From Amycolatopsis nivea (GTDB lineage Bacteria > Actinomycetota > Actinomycetes > Mycobacteriales > Pseudonocardiaceae), in assembly GCF_004522235.1 (NCBI RefSeq), contig NZ_SDLT01000003.1, positions 124,001 to 188,000 of the forward strand: a stretch of 64,000 nt of DNA. The letters are read 5' to 3'. Positions 43,208-52,845 of this stretch are shown here, one piece after another. The stretch's first letter is position 1. Each line of letters starts with the position of its first letter. The notes under the pieces are model-generated. The model searched no databases. It was not told where the DNA came from and saw only the letters and a list, made by a program, of their open reading frames with translations. The position numbers and the translations under genes are program-made.

Positions 43208-44543
43208 TGAGGCGGTGCAGCAGTTCTTGAGCGGCGGGGCTGTCGCAGGCTTCTGCCCAGCCTTCGGGAGTGCTGTCCCAGAGAGCGTCGCGGGCGGTGA
43301 GGTCGGCGCCGGCGTTTACGAGGAGTTCGATGACGTCCAGTCGGTTGCTTTGGGCGGCCAGGTGCAGCGCCGTGACGCCGACTCCGTGGCGTGGGCCGCC
43401 GAAGGTGCCGACGTGGTTGACGTTTGCGCCCAGTGACAGCAGGGTTTCTGTTGCCGCTGAGTGGCCACACGTCGCTGCCCAGGTGAGGGCGGTGCCGCGG
43501 TAGACGTCGGCGTCCAGGTTCGCGCCGCGTGACGCCAGGGTGCGGAGTGCGGTTGTTTGGTTGTTGCGGGCGGCCCAGGCTAGGGATTCGTCGAGGATCT
43601 CGGTCGGGTCGTTTGTCGGCTGCCAGAAGGGAAAACCGCTGTGCGGACGGTAGAACTCACGGTGTGCGCCGGCTGCTGGAGAAAGAGTCCCCTTTGGACT
43701 GACGAGTTCATCCAGTAGTGCGTCGTCGCCGAGACCGGCTGCGACGCGCAGGTTGCGAGGGGACCGTTCGTGCGTTGCCAGTTTTTCGGCAACAGCGCGA
43801 TTTCCCCAAAATAGAGCCACAATGAGCGGGGTTCCGCCGTCGCCGCGGCCGGAGACGGCCAAGGGTGCGCCGGCGTTGATCAAGAGGTCGGCGATCAGTG
43901 GTAAATTGCTGTAGGCGGCTTGGTGCAAGGCAGTCCAACCGTGTGCGTTGGCTCGTGCGGGATCGGCACCGTGGGCGAGCAGGACGCGGACGAGGCGTTC
44001 GTCATGGGTCGCGGAGGCCATGCCGAGCAGATCGTTCCCGTTGGTGCCGCGTGCGTGGGCAAGGTGCGGGGCTTCGGTGAGCAGTGCGGTCAGGCCGTCC
44101 AAGTCTCGGGCTTCTACCAGCTGATACGCCCGGGCGAACGGTTCGCCGTTTTTCGGCATATTCTCGACGTGGGTCTTCAGCGCCCGCCATGTCGGGAAGC
44201 CGTGCTCGCGGGCGATGACGGTTCGCGCGCCGGTGCGGGTCAGCGGCTGTTCGTGCCGTTCGAAGGCGGCGCGGGCGTCGGGAGTGCCGTCTTCGGCTGA
44301 GGCGAGGAGGCCGACGGCGCGGCCGCGGTAGTACTCGACGTCCTGGTGGTAGGCGTGCTGGACGTCCGGTCCGTGCTCGGCGATTCGGCGGACGTACGCC
44401 TGAAGCTGTGGCCAGCTGGGGAATCCGTAGCGGCGGGCGAGCCGGAACTGCGCTTCCGACAGTGCGACCGCATCCGCGCGGGCGAGTTCCTTCGCCTGCT
44501 TGCGCAGCTGACCGAGGTCGGGGTTGGCGGGCAAGGCCGTCAT
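43197..44543 (-). CDS. Ankyrin-repeat protein
   Basis: 448 residues. The N-terminal part has two copies of a short motif (RRYGFPSWPQLQAYVRR and REHGFPTWRALKTHVEN), then ankyrin repeats, for example RVLLAHGADPARANAHGWTALHQAA and ALHLAAQSNRLDVIELLVNAGADL. A protein-binding role is likely. ATG 44543 has a GGAAGGA site upstream. One hairpin repeat is inside the gene (43451-43468, read GHSAAT) and another provides its stop codon. Confidence 0.85.
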   Translation of the reverse strand: MTALPANPDLGQLRKQAKELARADAVALSEAQFRLARRYGFPSWPQLQAYVRRIAEHGPDVQHAYHQDVEYYRGRAVGLLASAEDGTPDARAAFERHEQPLTRTGARTVIAREHGFPTWRALKTHVENMPKNGEPFARAYQLVEARDLDGLTALLTEAPHLAHARGTNGNDLLGMASATHDERLVRVLLAHGADPARANAHGWTALHQAAYSNLPLIADLLINAGAPLAVSGRGDGGTPLIVALFWGNRAVAEKLATHERSPRNLRVAAGLGDDALLDELVSPKGTLSPAAGAHREFYRPHSGFPFWQPTNDPTEILDESLAWAARNNQTTALRTLASRGANLDADVYRGTALTWAATCGHSAATETLLSLGANVNHVGTFGGPRHGVGVTALHLAAQSNRLDVIELLVNAGADLTARDALWDSTPEGWAEACDSPAAQELLHRLSRH

Positions 44544-44700
44544 CAGGGAGTCCTTCCTTCCCTTGTGCGCCCCGTGGTCCGCCGGCACCGGGCAGGGAAG
44601 AAGGAGAAGCTCGGCAACTCGTAGTACGGGGGTGGGCTCAGCCCTTTCCGCGGACAGGACGCGGCCCCTGCCGCGCGAGGACAACTGTAACTCAAAAGGG

Positions 44701-45327
44701 TCAACGTCCGCCGGTGATGACGCTGACTGCGATGCCGAGCGTGGCCGTGTTGTACATGAATGACAGGACGCTGTGGGCGAGGACGAGGGAACGGATCGAC
44801 GTCGTCCTCGTTTCGACGTCCGAGACGGCGAAGCTCGTTCCGATGGTGAACGCGAAATAGGTGAAATCGGCGAGCGTGGGACGTTCCGTTTCGGGGAAGC
44901 GGAAGTGCTGCGTCGGGAGGCTGTCGTAGTACTTCTGGGCGTAGCGTTCCGCGTAACCGAAGTGCAGGATCGCCCAGGCCAGCAGGACTGCGGGGACACC
45001 GACGATTCTCGCCACGACCGGGTCGATGCCCGCTGTTTCCGGCAAGACGATCGACAGTCCGGCGGTGACGCCGACCAGACTGGTCAACAGAGTGAACAGC
45101 AGTCCCAGCCGGCGACCGAGAACGCCTTTCAACCACCGGGCGTCGGTGTGGTCTTTTTTCCGGCTACGGGACACGCGCGCGATCCGGATGCCGAGATAGA
45201 TCAGCGCGAGCAGATCCCAGGAGAGAAGGGCGAGGACGTTGTCGTCCTGGATGAAGGTGACGATCCCCAGCACCAGCAGGACCAGTTCGACCGTCCGGGA
45301 CGCGGCGATGGCGAGTTTCGTGAACAC
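44701..45327 (-). CDS. DUF1345 family membrane protein
   Basis: 208 residues with about five hydrophobic segments. AILHFGYAERYAQKYY and LADFTYFAFTIGTSFAVSDVE are DUF1345 signatures; function unknown. GTG 45327 with GGGAG upstream is preferred to a start at 45462 that would add an Arg/Pro-rich tail. The region 44544-44700 before the ankyrin gene shows nothing notable. Confidence 0.83.
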   Translation of the reverse strand: MFTKLAIAASRTVELVLLVLGIVTFIQDDNVLALLSWDLLALIYLGIRIARVSRSRKKDHTDARWLKGVLGRRLGLLFTLLTSLVGVTAGLSIVLPETAGIDPVVARIVGVPAVLLAWAILHFGYAERYAQKYYDSLPTQHFRFPETERPTLADFTYFAFTIGTSFAVSDVETRTTSIRSLVLAHSVLSFMYNTATLGIAVSVITGGR

Positions 45328-45521
45328 CGGCGGCTCCCGGGGCGAACGCGGGCGAGGCGTCTCGCGAAGATAACAGCGGGTGGTGGCCGCTCGACGGCGA
45401 AACGGTCCCGCCGGGGTCGCCCGTTCAGGGGAAGTGTTCGGCGGGAGCACTGCGGCGGGCACGGACGCGGGAGAATGTCGGTGATGGATGGAAAAGTGCC
45501 CATATGCAGGGGATGAGCGGA

Positions 45522-45540
45522 TTCGCCGTTTAGTGGCGAA
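45522..45540. repeat. Near-perfect hairpin-repeat copy
   Basis: TTCGCCGTTTAGTGGCGAA has complete outer TTCGCC/GGCGAA arms. It lies in the non-coding gap 45328-45639, which is otherwise empty. Confidence 0.75.
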
Positions 45541-45639
45541 TCCGTGGTGAGCAGGGGATTCGGCGTCTGGGGACGGCTTCGGCGAGTGCGGGGTCGAACC
45601 GGTAGCCGGGTTTCAGCGGAGATCTCGTGAGTAAGCCGA

Positions 45640-45673
45640 GTGGGGCTTTCGCGGGAAGCGCCGAAAGCCCCAC
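45640..45673 (-). terminator. Terminator of the LLM oxidoreductase gene
   Basis: 12-bp arms GTGGGGCTTTCG (45640-45651) and CGAAAGCCCCAC (45662-45673) around a 10-nt loop, just past the stop at 45681. Confidence 0.85.
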
Positions 45674-45680
45674 CGGGGAA

Positions 45681-46514
45681 TCAGGGAACCAGGTCGGCGA
45701 GGCGACACCAGCCGTCCACTGGGATCTCCGGTCCGTCGCCGAGAACTTGGACGCAGACGTGGTCCGCGCCGGCGTCGAGGTGTGCGCGGATTCGGTCGGC
45801 GACTTCCTGCTCGCTGCGGTAGGCCACGATCGCGTCGACCAGGCGGTCGCTGCCGCCGCCGGCTAGGTCTTCCTCGGTGTAGCCGAGGCGGCGCAGATTC
45901 GCTCTTTGGTGTGGGGCGAGCCGCACGTAGCCGGCGACGTGTTCGCGGGCGATTCGCCGCGCCCGCAACGGGTCCGGGTCGAGGACGACGGCTTGTTCGG
46001 CGGCGAGGTACGCGTCGGGTCCCATCGTTTCCCTGGCGAATGCGGTGTGCTCTGGAGGTACGAAGTACGTGTGTGCGCCGTCGGCCTGGGTCGCCGCGAG
46101 TTTCAGCATTTTCGGGCCGAGGGCGGCTAGAAGCCGACGTGGCCGGGCGTTGGAAGCAAAGTCCAGGTCGGCTGCGTCCATGGCGTCGAGGTAGTCCTGC
46201 ATCGCGCTGCCTCCGCCGCCGGGCCGATGTCCGCCCAAGCCCAGCGTGAACCGTCCTGGGTGCGCCTCGGCCAGCGTCCGTCCAGCAGCTTCGGCGGACG
46301 CTGCTGACCGTTCGGAGAAGCGTGCGATCCCCGTCGCCACAGTCAACGTCGTGGTCGCCTCGAGCAGTAGCGCGGCCTGCGTGAGCGCCTCTCGGCCGCG
46401 GTATTCGCCGAACCACAGGGCAGTGAAACCCAGCGATTCGACCTCGCGGGCGGCCGTGCGTAATTCGCCGACTTCCTTGCCGTCAAAGGCAAACGTCCAG
46501 ATCCCGACGGTCAT
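45681..46514 (-). CDS. LLM-class F420-dependent oxidoreductase
   Basis: 277 residues, luciferase-like TIM barrel. MTVGIWTFAFDGKEVGELR, ESLGFTALWFGEYRGRE and RFTLGLGGHR are typical of the actinobacterial F420 branch. Substrate unknown. It is divergent from a TetR gene with a strong dyad between them, so that regulator probably controls it. Confidence 0.88.
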   Translation of the reverse strand: MTVGIWTFAFDGKEVGELRTAAREVESLGFTALWFGEYRGREALTQAALLLEATTTLTVATGIARFSERSAASAEAAGRTLAEAHPGRFTLGLGGHRPGGGGSAMQDYLDAMDAADLDFASNARPRRLLAALGPKMLKLAATQADGAHTYFVPPEHTAFARETMGPDAYLAAEQAVVLDPDPLRARRIAREHVAGYVRLAPHQRANLRRLGYTEEDLAGGGSDRLVDAIVAYRSEQEVADRIRAHLDAGADHVCVQVLGDGPEIPVDGWCRLADLVP

Positions 46515-46649
46515 CGGGTCCCGCCTTCCGCGGCGGCGGGAAGCTTCGCGAACAGATCCACATCAGACTCCAAGAAGGTCCTGGCCGCGGAAGCGCGGCG
46601 TGATCCCGGCGCAGCCAAGGCTGATACGTCCACTGAGGACGCACCGCAG

Positions 46650-46691
46650 AACCAGAGGCTGCCTCCGGTTAATGTACGGAGGAGGCCTCCG
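46650..46691. promoter_or_regulatory. TetR operators between LLM and tetR genes
   Basis: A 21-bp dyad with arms AACCAGAGGC and GCCTCCGGTT (46650-46670, one mismatch pair) is followed by a second, CGGAGG-AGG-CCTCCG (46677-46691). Both share GGAGGC/GCCTCC half-sites. They precede the TetR start by 29-70 bp. Confidence 0.75.
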
Positions 46692-46720
46692 ATTTGTCAC
46701 GGGATAAACTCGGACCCGAG

Positions 46721-47320
46721 ATGACCGACGTCAAGCCGATGCGCGCGGACGCCCGCCGCAACTACGACCGCCTGCTGGCCGAAGCGAGGCGCGCCTTCGC
46801 CGAACGCGGCGTCGACGCCTCGCTCGAAGACGTCGCCCGCAGCGCCGGCGTCGGGATCGGCACCCTCTACCGCCACTTCCCGACCAGGGAAGACCTGATC
46901 GAGACGCTGCTGCGGGACCGGTTCGACACCCAGGCGGAAAAGGCGCGTGAGCTGCTGCTCGCCGACGATCCGCTCGACGGGCTGTACACCTGGCTGATCG
47001 GCTTCGGCGAAACGTCCGCCGTTTACCGCGGGCTTACCGAAATGCTGGCCCACGCGTTCGACGATCCGAAGTCGCGGCTGCACGCCTCCTGCGAAGCGAT
47101 GCGGGAAGCCGCGTCTCACCTAGTGGACAGGGCGCAAGCGGCCGGCGTTTTCCGCGCCGACGTGACGGTCCGGGAGCTGCTTTTGTTGCTGCACGGCGCT
47201 TCCTGGGCCGGATCCCACCTTCCGGGAGAAGGCGGTACAGAGCGCCTGATGGGGCTTGTCTTCACCGGATTACGAACAAGTGAACAGCGGGGGCAGCGGG
47301 CTGTCAGTGCCCCGCGTTAA
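46721..47320 (+). CDS. TetR family transcriptional regulator
   Basis: 199 residues. HTH: LLAEARRAFAERGVDASLEDVARSAGVGIGTLYRHFPTREDLIE. The C-terminal domain resembles SbtR-type ligand domains. ATG 46721 is chosen; TTG 46694 lies against the operator. Likely represses itself and the divergent F420-dependent oxidoreductase. Confidence 0.9.
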   Translation: MTDVKPMRADARRNYDRLLAEARRAFAERGVDASLEDVARSAGVGIGTLYRHFPTREDLIETLLRDRFDTQAEKARELLLADDPLDGLYTWLIGFGETSAVYRGLTEMLAHAFDDPKSRLHASCEAMREAASHLVDRAQAAGVFRADVTVRELLLLLHGASWAGSHLPGEGGTERLMGLVFTGLRTSEQRGQRAVSAPR

Positions 47321-47400
47321 ACTCCCGCCAGTCCGGGCACAACGACGTGCGCCGCGAGAGAGCGTCCTCGATTTCGTGACCAGATAGTGGGAGCCGCATC

Positions 47401-48999
47401 GTGACCAAGCCCAGCAAACCCGTAGTCCTCATCGCGGAGAAGCTCGCGCCCTCCGTGCTGAGTGTGTTCGGTGACGAGGTAGAGGTCCGGCACGTGGACG
47501 GCACCGACCGTCCCGCTCTGCTCGAGGCGGTGAAGAGCGCCGACGCGCTTTTGGTCCGATCCGCCACCAAGGTCGACGCCGAGGTGCTCGGGGCGACCAC
47601 TCAGCTGAAGGTCGTCGCCCGCGCGGGCGTCGGCCTGGACAACGTCGAGGTCCCGGCTGCCACCGAGCGCGGCGTGCTCGTGGTGAACGCGCCCACGTCG
47701 AACATCGTCTCCGCCGCCGAGCACGCGGTCGCGCTGCTGCTCGCGGTCGCCCGTCGCGTTCCCGCCGCCGACCAGAGCCTGCGCGGCGGCGAGTGGAAGC
47801 GCAGCTCGTTCTCCGGCGTCGAGATCAACGGCAAGACGGTCGGCGTCGTCGGGCTCGGCAAGATCGGTCAGCTGTTCGCGCAGCGGCTCGCGGCGTTCGG
47901 CGCGAAGCTCATCGCATACGACCCCTACGTCTCGGCCGCGCGCGCCGGCCAGCTGGGCATCGAGCTGGTCACCCTCGACGAGCTGCTGGAACGCGCGGAC
48001 GCGATCTCCATCCACCTGCCGAAGACGCCGGAGACCAAGGGCCTCATCGACGCCGAGGCGCTCAAGAAGACCAAGCCAGGCGTGATCATCGTCAACGCCG
48101 CCCGCGGCGGTCTGATCGTCGAGGAAGCGCTGGCCGACGCGGTGCGCAGCGGCCACGTGGGCGGCGCGGGCATCGACGTGTTCGTCACCGAGCCGACCAC
48201 TGAGAGCCCGCTGTTCAACCTGCCGAACGTCGTCGTCACGCCGCACCTCGGCGCGTCCACCGCCGAGGCGCAGGACCGCGCGGGCACGGACGTGGCGCGT
48301 TCGGTGCTGCTGGCGCTGCGCGGCGACTTCGTGCCGGACGCGGTGAACGTGTCCGGCGGGGGCGCGGTCGGCGAGCACGTGCGGCCGTACCTGTCGCTCA
48401 CCCAGAAGCTCGGCCAGGTGTTGACCGCGCTGAACCCGAAGGCTCCGACGTCGCTGACCGTCGAGGTCAAGGGCGAGATCTCCAGCGAAGACACCGCGGT
48501 GCTGCAGCTGGCGGCGCTGCGCGGGCTGTTCGCGGGCGTGGTCGAGGACCAGGTCACCTTCGTCAACGCGCCGCGGCTGGCCGAGGAGCTCGGCGTGCAG
48601 GCGGAGCTGGTTTCCGAGTCGGAGAGCCCGAAGTTCCGCAGCCTGGTCACGCTCCGCGCGGTGCACGGCGACGGCGGGACGCTCACCGTGTCCGGTTCGG
48701 TCACCGGCAAGGACGAGGTCGAGAAGATCGTCGAGGTCAAGGGCAGGCACTTCGACCTCCGCGCCGAGGGCGACGTGCTCGTGATCGAGTACCCGGACCG
48801 CCCGGGCGTCATGGGCCGCGTCGGCACGCTGCTCGGCGAGGCCGGCATCAACATCGAGGCCGCGCAGATCAGCCAGAGCACGGACGGTTCCGACTCGATC
48901 ATGCTGCTGCGCGTCGACCGGCACGTGGACGCTAACGTCCTCGAGCCGATCGGAGCCACCGTCGGCGCGCACACCATCCGCGCCGTCGACTTCAGCTAG
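47401..48999 (+). CDS. serA: D-3-phosphoglycerate dehydrogenase
   Basis: 532 residues, the long type 1 form. NAD motif VGVVGLGKIGQLFAQ, catalytic PHLGAST (His), then an intervening domain (about 320-450) and a C-terminal ACT domain (LVIEYPDRPGVMGRVGTLLGEAGINIEAAQ) for serine feedback. First step of serine synthesis. Matches Rv2996c, between ilvC and leuB. A clear terminator follows. Confidence 0.96.
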   Translation: MTKPSKPVVLIAEKLAPSVLSVFGDEVEVRHVDGTDRPALLEAVKSADALLVRSATKVDAEVLGATTQLKVVARAGVGLDNVEVPAATERGVLVVNAPTSNIVSAAEHAVALLLAVARRVPAADQSLRGGEWKRSSFSGVEINGKTVGVVGLGKIGQLFAQRLAAFGAKLIAYDPYVSAARAGQLGIELVTLDELLERADAISIHLPKTPETKGLIDAEALKKTKPGVIIVNAARGGLIVEEALADAVRSGHVGGAGIDVFVTEPTTESPLFNLPNVVVTPHLGASTAEAQDRAGTDVARSVLLALRGDFVPDAVNVSGGGAVGEHVRPYLSLTQKLGQVLTALNPKAPTSLTVEVKGEISSEDTAVLQLAALRGLFAGVVEDQVTFVNAPRLAEELGVQAELVSESESPKFRSLVTLRAVHGDGGTLTVSGSVTGKDEVEKIVEVKGRHFDLRAEGDVLVIEYPDRPGVMGRVGTLLGEAGINIEAAQISQSTDGSDSIMLLRVDRHVDANVLEPIGATVGAHTIRAVDFS

Positions 49000-49012
49000 T
49001 CCCGATTTCGCC

Positions 49013-49052
49013 GAACGGCCCCTTTCCCGGACTCCCGGGGAAGGGGCCGTTC
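49013..49052 (+). terminator. Terminator of serA
   Basis: GAACGGCCCCTT (49013-49024) pairs with AAGGGGCCGTTC (49041-49052); further C/G pairs extend the stem. It begins 13 bp after the stop. Confidence 0.85.
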
Positions 49053-49250
49053 TGTCGTTCGCCCACACCGGCAACATTCGGGTAACGGAGCTTTTTCCGC
49101 ACGAAAGTAGGGGTTTCGGACAGTTAGGTTCTTGCCGCGAGGCTGAACCACGCGCCGTGAGAGCACGGTGCGGCGCCGGTGCTCACCGTCGGGGGTGCGA
49201 ATGGGGAGCGCGGGCAGGTTCGTGATCCGGGCCTCGAGAAGGGGTTACTC

Positions 49251-52200
49251 ATGAGCAGAACCCGGTTGCCCGGGTGGGCTGCCCGCTCGGTGGTCGTGGG
49301 TTCCGCGGTGGTGCTGGCGGCGGCTGTCGCCGTGCCCGCGGCGTCCGCGCAGGGCGCGCCGCTTGCCGAGCCGGTCGCTCCGGTGAAGGTCGACGCGAGC
49401 AAGGTCCAGGGCAAGCTTTCGCCCCGGCTGAGCGCGGCCCAGGGGCAGATCACCGCGTTCGTCGAGCTGGCCAAAAAGCCCGCGGTGGACGCGTTCAAGG
49501 AGGAGCAGGGCAAGGGCAAGGAGAAGGCCAAGCAGGCAGCGAAGGCGGCCAAGGCCGACGTCGCCGCGGCGGTCAGCTCCGTCGTCGGGCAGCTGCGGTC
49601 CGCGGACGCGGGCACGAAGCTGGTCACCCAGACGGCCAACGCGGTGCCCGGCGCCGTCGTCACCGCGGACGCGGCCAAGATCCGCCAGCTCGCGGAACGG
49701 CCGGACGTCGTCTCGGTGCGCACGGTCGTGCCGAAGAACCGCACCAACGCCAGCGCCGAACAGCTCACCAACACGCTTGCCAGCTGGCAGAAAACCGGCA
49801 AGTTCGGCGACAACATCCGCGTCGGCGTGATCGACGACGGCATCGACTACACCCACGCCGACTTCGGCGGGCCGGGCACGCCCGAGGCGTACAAGGCGGT
49901 CGACCGCGCCAAGCCGTCGCCGCTGTTCCCGAGCGCCAAGGTGGTCGGCGGCACCGACCTCGTCGGCGACGACTACGACTCGGCGGGCAAGACCGGTTCG
50001 CCGACGCCGGTGCCGGACCCCAACCCGATCGCGTGCGGCGAGCACGGCACGCACGTCGCGGGCACGATCGGCGGCTTCGGCGTGAACGCCGACGGCAGCA
50101 CGTTCACCGGCGACTACAAGAAGCTGAACAAGAAGACGCTCGACGCCATGCGGATCGGGCCGGGCACCGCGCCGAAGGCTTTGCTGTACGCGATCAAGGT
50201 GTTCGGCTGCAAGGGTTCCACGAACGTCACGTCGCAGGCGCTGGACTGGGCGCTCGACCCGGACGGCGACGGCGACTTCACCGATCACCTCGACGTCGTG
50301 AACCTGTCGCTGGGCAGCGACTTCGGCGCTCCGGACGACCCGGACTCGCTGTTCGTGCGCAAACTCGCGCAGAACAACGTACTGCCGGTGATCTCGGCGG
50401 GCAACGGCGGCGACATCAACGACATCGCCGGTTCGCCGGGCAACACCCCGGAAGCGCTCACCGTGGCCAGCAGCCGCGACGCGGGCGAGCTGCGGGACGC
50501 GATCGAGGTCAAGGCCCCGACCGCCGGTCAGCAGCCTGGCCAGTACAGCCAGGAGTACACCGGCTACGACACCCTCGACCTCACCGCTCCGGTGGTGCCG
50601 ATCTCGGCGAGCAACAACGCCGGTTGCGCCGCCTATGCGGCTGAGGACAAGGCAAAGGTCGCGGGCAAGATCGCGTGGCTGGAGTGGGACGACAACGACG
50701 CCACCCGTCCGTGCGGTTCCGCGGCGCGGGCTAACAACGCGCAGGCCGCGGGTGCCAAGGGCGTGCTGCTTTCGTCCACTGTGGAGCATTTCGGCGCGGG
50801 CATCGCTGGCAACGCGGCCGTTCCGATGTTCCAGCTCACCGGCAAGGCCACCCAGGCCGTGCGGGCGGGCCTGAGCGCGGGCACGCTGACCGTGCGGCTG
50901 TACGGAGCCGGCCGGACCACGCTGCAGACCTATGACCAGTCCATCGTGGACACTCCCAGCTCGTTCACCTCGCGCGGCGGACGCGGTCCGTCGGTGAAGC
51001 CGGACGTCGCCGCGCCTGGCGACACGATCACGTCGGCGTTCCGCGGCAGCGGCAACGAGCGGCTGGTCATCTCGGGCACGTCGATGGCCGCGCCGCACAC
51101 GTCGGGCATCACGGCGCTGGTCCGCCAGGCGCACCCGGACTGGAGCGTCGAAGAGGTCAAGGCCGACGTCGTGGGCACCGCGGTGCACGACATCACCGAC
51201 GGGGCCGGGCATACCTACGGCCCGCAGCGGGTCGGGGCCGGCCGGATCGACGCGAAAGCCGCGCTGGACAACCAGGTTCTCGCGTATGTGCAGGACGACC
51301 CGGGCGCGGTGAGCGTCACGTTCGGCACCGTCGAGGCGGCTGGGCCGGTCACCTTGAGCAAGACGATCAAGGTGGTCAACAAGGGCGTCAAGGCGGCCGA
51401 GTACTCGGTGGGCTACGAGGCGGTCAACAGCCTGCCCGGCGTTGAGTACACAGTGGACAAGAGCTCGGTGAAGCTGAACCCGCGCGGGGTCGCGACGGTG
51501 AAGGTGACGCTGAAGATCACTGACCCGAAGGCGCTGCGCAAGGTTCTCGACCCGACCATGGCGGCTTCGCAGGCCGGGCTCGCCCGGCAGTTCGTGGCGG
51601 ACGCCTCGGGCCGGGTCGCGTTCACCCCGAAGAACGGCGCGACCGTTCCGCTGCGGGTGGCCGTGTACTCGTCGCCGAAGCCGGTTTCGGCGATCACCAC
51701 CCCGGCCGGCGTGCGCTTCGGAGCGAACGCCGACCAGGCCGTGCTGAACCTCGGTGGCAAGGGCATCGACCAGGGCAGCGGCTCCCAGCGGTACCGCTCG
51801 CTGATCAGCGTCCTCGAGTTGCAGGCCGAATCGCCGCAGCTGCCGGAATGCGACTCGCACGTCACGTCCGACTGCACCCTCAACCGCACCGCGAAGGGCG
51901 GCGACCTGCGCTACGTCGGCGCGGCGTCGACGGCCCCGCTCGCCAAGGCGCAGGGGGAGCCGGAGAACGCGACGCTGGCGTTCGGCATCACCACCTGGAG
52001 CGATTTCGCGAACCTCGGCAGCAATACGGTGCCGTTCGTGGACATCGACACCACCGGCGACGGCAAGCCGGACTTCGAAACCTTCGTGACGAAGGCGACG
52101 GGGTCGGACGTGCTGCTCGTCAACACGGTGTCGCTGACCAAGCCGGGCAACCCGTCGGTGGACCTGCAGGCGATCAACGGGCAGCTCGGCGACGTCGACA

Positions 52201-52583
52201 CCAACGTGTTCGACTCGAACGTGATGGTGCTGCCGGTCAGCATCGCCGCGCTCGGCATCGACCCGAAGGAGGCGTCGCACCGGATCAGCTACACGGTCGG
52301 CACCGCCGGGTACTACGTCGCTCCGGGTACCTCGAACGGGTTGATCGACCAGGTCAGCACTCCGCTGTCGTTCGATGTGCTCGCACCGGCGTACTCCGCG
52401 CAGGGCGGCGGCGACGCGGCGCTGGGCTACGTCGCCAAGCCGGGCACGGCTCTGGTGGTCAACCGCAACAAGGCCGCTGTCGCCGGGGACAAGGCGAAGG
52501 GCCTGCTGGCGATCGAGCACCACAACGCGGCCGGGCAGCGCGCCTCGGTCGTGCGGATCGAATCGCAGTTCCCGCGCGGCTGA
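49251..52583 (+). CDS. Secreted S8 family serine protease (subtilase)
   Basis: 1110 residues. A signal peptide ends near AASAQG (residue 34), an I9-like propeptide follows, then the protease domain with Asp195 (VGVIDDGID), His265 (GEHGTHVAGT) and Ser611 (SGTSMAAPH). A PA-type insert (about 440-560, PMFQLTGKATQAVRAGL) sits between His and Ser, and the C-terminal 450 residues include Fn3-like domains. Exported and self-processed, probably for protein scavenging. ATG 49251 follows a GAGAAGGGG site; ends before a strong terminator. Confidence 0.94.
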   Translation: MSRTRLPGWAARSVVVGSAVVLAAAVAVPAASAQGAPLAEPVAPVKVDASKVQGKLSPRLSAAQGQITAFVELAKKPAVDAFKEEQGKGKEKAKQAAKAAKADVAAAVSSVVGQLRSADAGTKLVTQTANAVPGAVVTADAAKIRQLAERPDVVSVRTVVPKNRTNASAEQLTNTLASWQKTGKFGDNIRVGVIDDGIDYTHADFGGPGTPEAYKAVDRAKPSPLFPSAKVVGGTDLVGDDYDSAGKTGSPTPVPDPNPIACGEHGTHVAGTIGGFGVNADGSTFTGDYKKLNKKTLDAMRIGPGTAPKALLYAIKVFGCKGSTNVTSQALDWALDPDGDGDFTDHLDVVNLSLGSDFGAPDDPDSLFVRKLAQNNVLPVISAGNGGDINDIAGSPGNTPEALTVASSRDAGELRDAIEVKAPTAGQQPGQYSQEYTGYDTLDLTAPVVPISASNNAGCAAYAAEDKAKVAGKIAWLEWDDNDATRPCGSAARANNAQAAGAKGVLLSSTVEHFGAGIAGNAAVPMFQLTGKATQAVRAGLSAGTLTVRLYGAGRTTLQTYDQSIVDTPSSFTSRGGRGPSVKPDVAAPGDTITSAFRGSGNERLVISGTSMAAPHTSGITALVRQAHPDWSVEEVKADVVGTAVHDITDGAGHTYGPQRVGAGRIDAKAALDNQVLAYVQDDPGAVSVTFGTVEAAGPVTLSKTIKVVNKGVKAAEYSVGYEAVNSLPGVEYTVDKSSVKLNPRGVATVKVTLKITDPKALRKVLDPTMAASQAGLARQFVADASGRVAFTPKNGATVPLRVAVYSSPKPVSAITTPAGVRFGANADQAVLNLGGKGIDQGSGSQRYRSLISVLELQAESPQLPECDSHVTSDCTLNRTAKGGDLRYVGAASTAPLAKAQGEPENATLAFGITTWSDFANLGSNTVPFVDIDTTGDGKPDFETFVTKATGSDVLLVNTVSLTKPGNPSVDLQAINGQLGDVDTNVFDSNVMVLPVSIAALGIDPKEASHRISYTVGTAGYYVAPGTSNGLIDQVSTPLSFDVLAPAYSAQGGGDAALGYVAKPGTALVVNRNKAAVAGDKAKGLLAIEHHNAAGQRASVVRIESQFPRG

Positions 52584-52644
52584 CCTGGTTCACCCTTTGA
52601 GGGGAACTTGAAGGGTGCCGCGCAGGCGGCCGCATAGCGGGACG

Positions 52645-52684
52645 CGGGGGCTTGCCCAGGCTGTCCGGCCTGGGCAAGCCCCCG
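52645..52684 (+). terminator. Terminator of the subtilase gene
   Basis: 16-bp perfect arms CGGGGGCTTGCCCAGG and complement around an 8-nt loop, followed by TTTCC. Confidence 0.92.
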
Positions 52685-52845
52685 TTTCCGTTCGCCCGAA
52701 CGGGTGTCTCACCCTGTGGGAGGATGCGGCATAAGGGTGGTGCGGCTACGGCACCTTGTCTACGGCCGGTAACCTTCCGCTGCTGGCGTTTTTGTGCGAA
52801 TGGGCCATCGGTGCGCCCGGTGGCCTGGGCTACGGAGGTGTGTGG

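Noticed and set aside
52756..52845. A possible Leu-rich leader peptide (NLPLLAFL) before leuB
   Set aside because: The frame has no stop before leuB and no terminator hairpin follows, so it is not an attenuator leader; leuB starts at the ATG with GGAGG.
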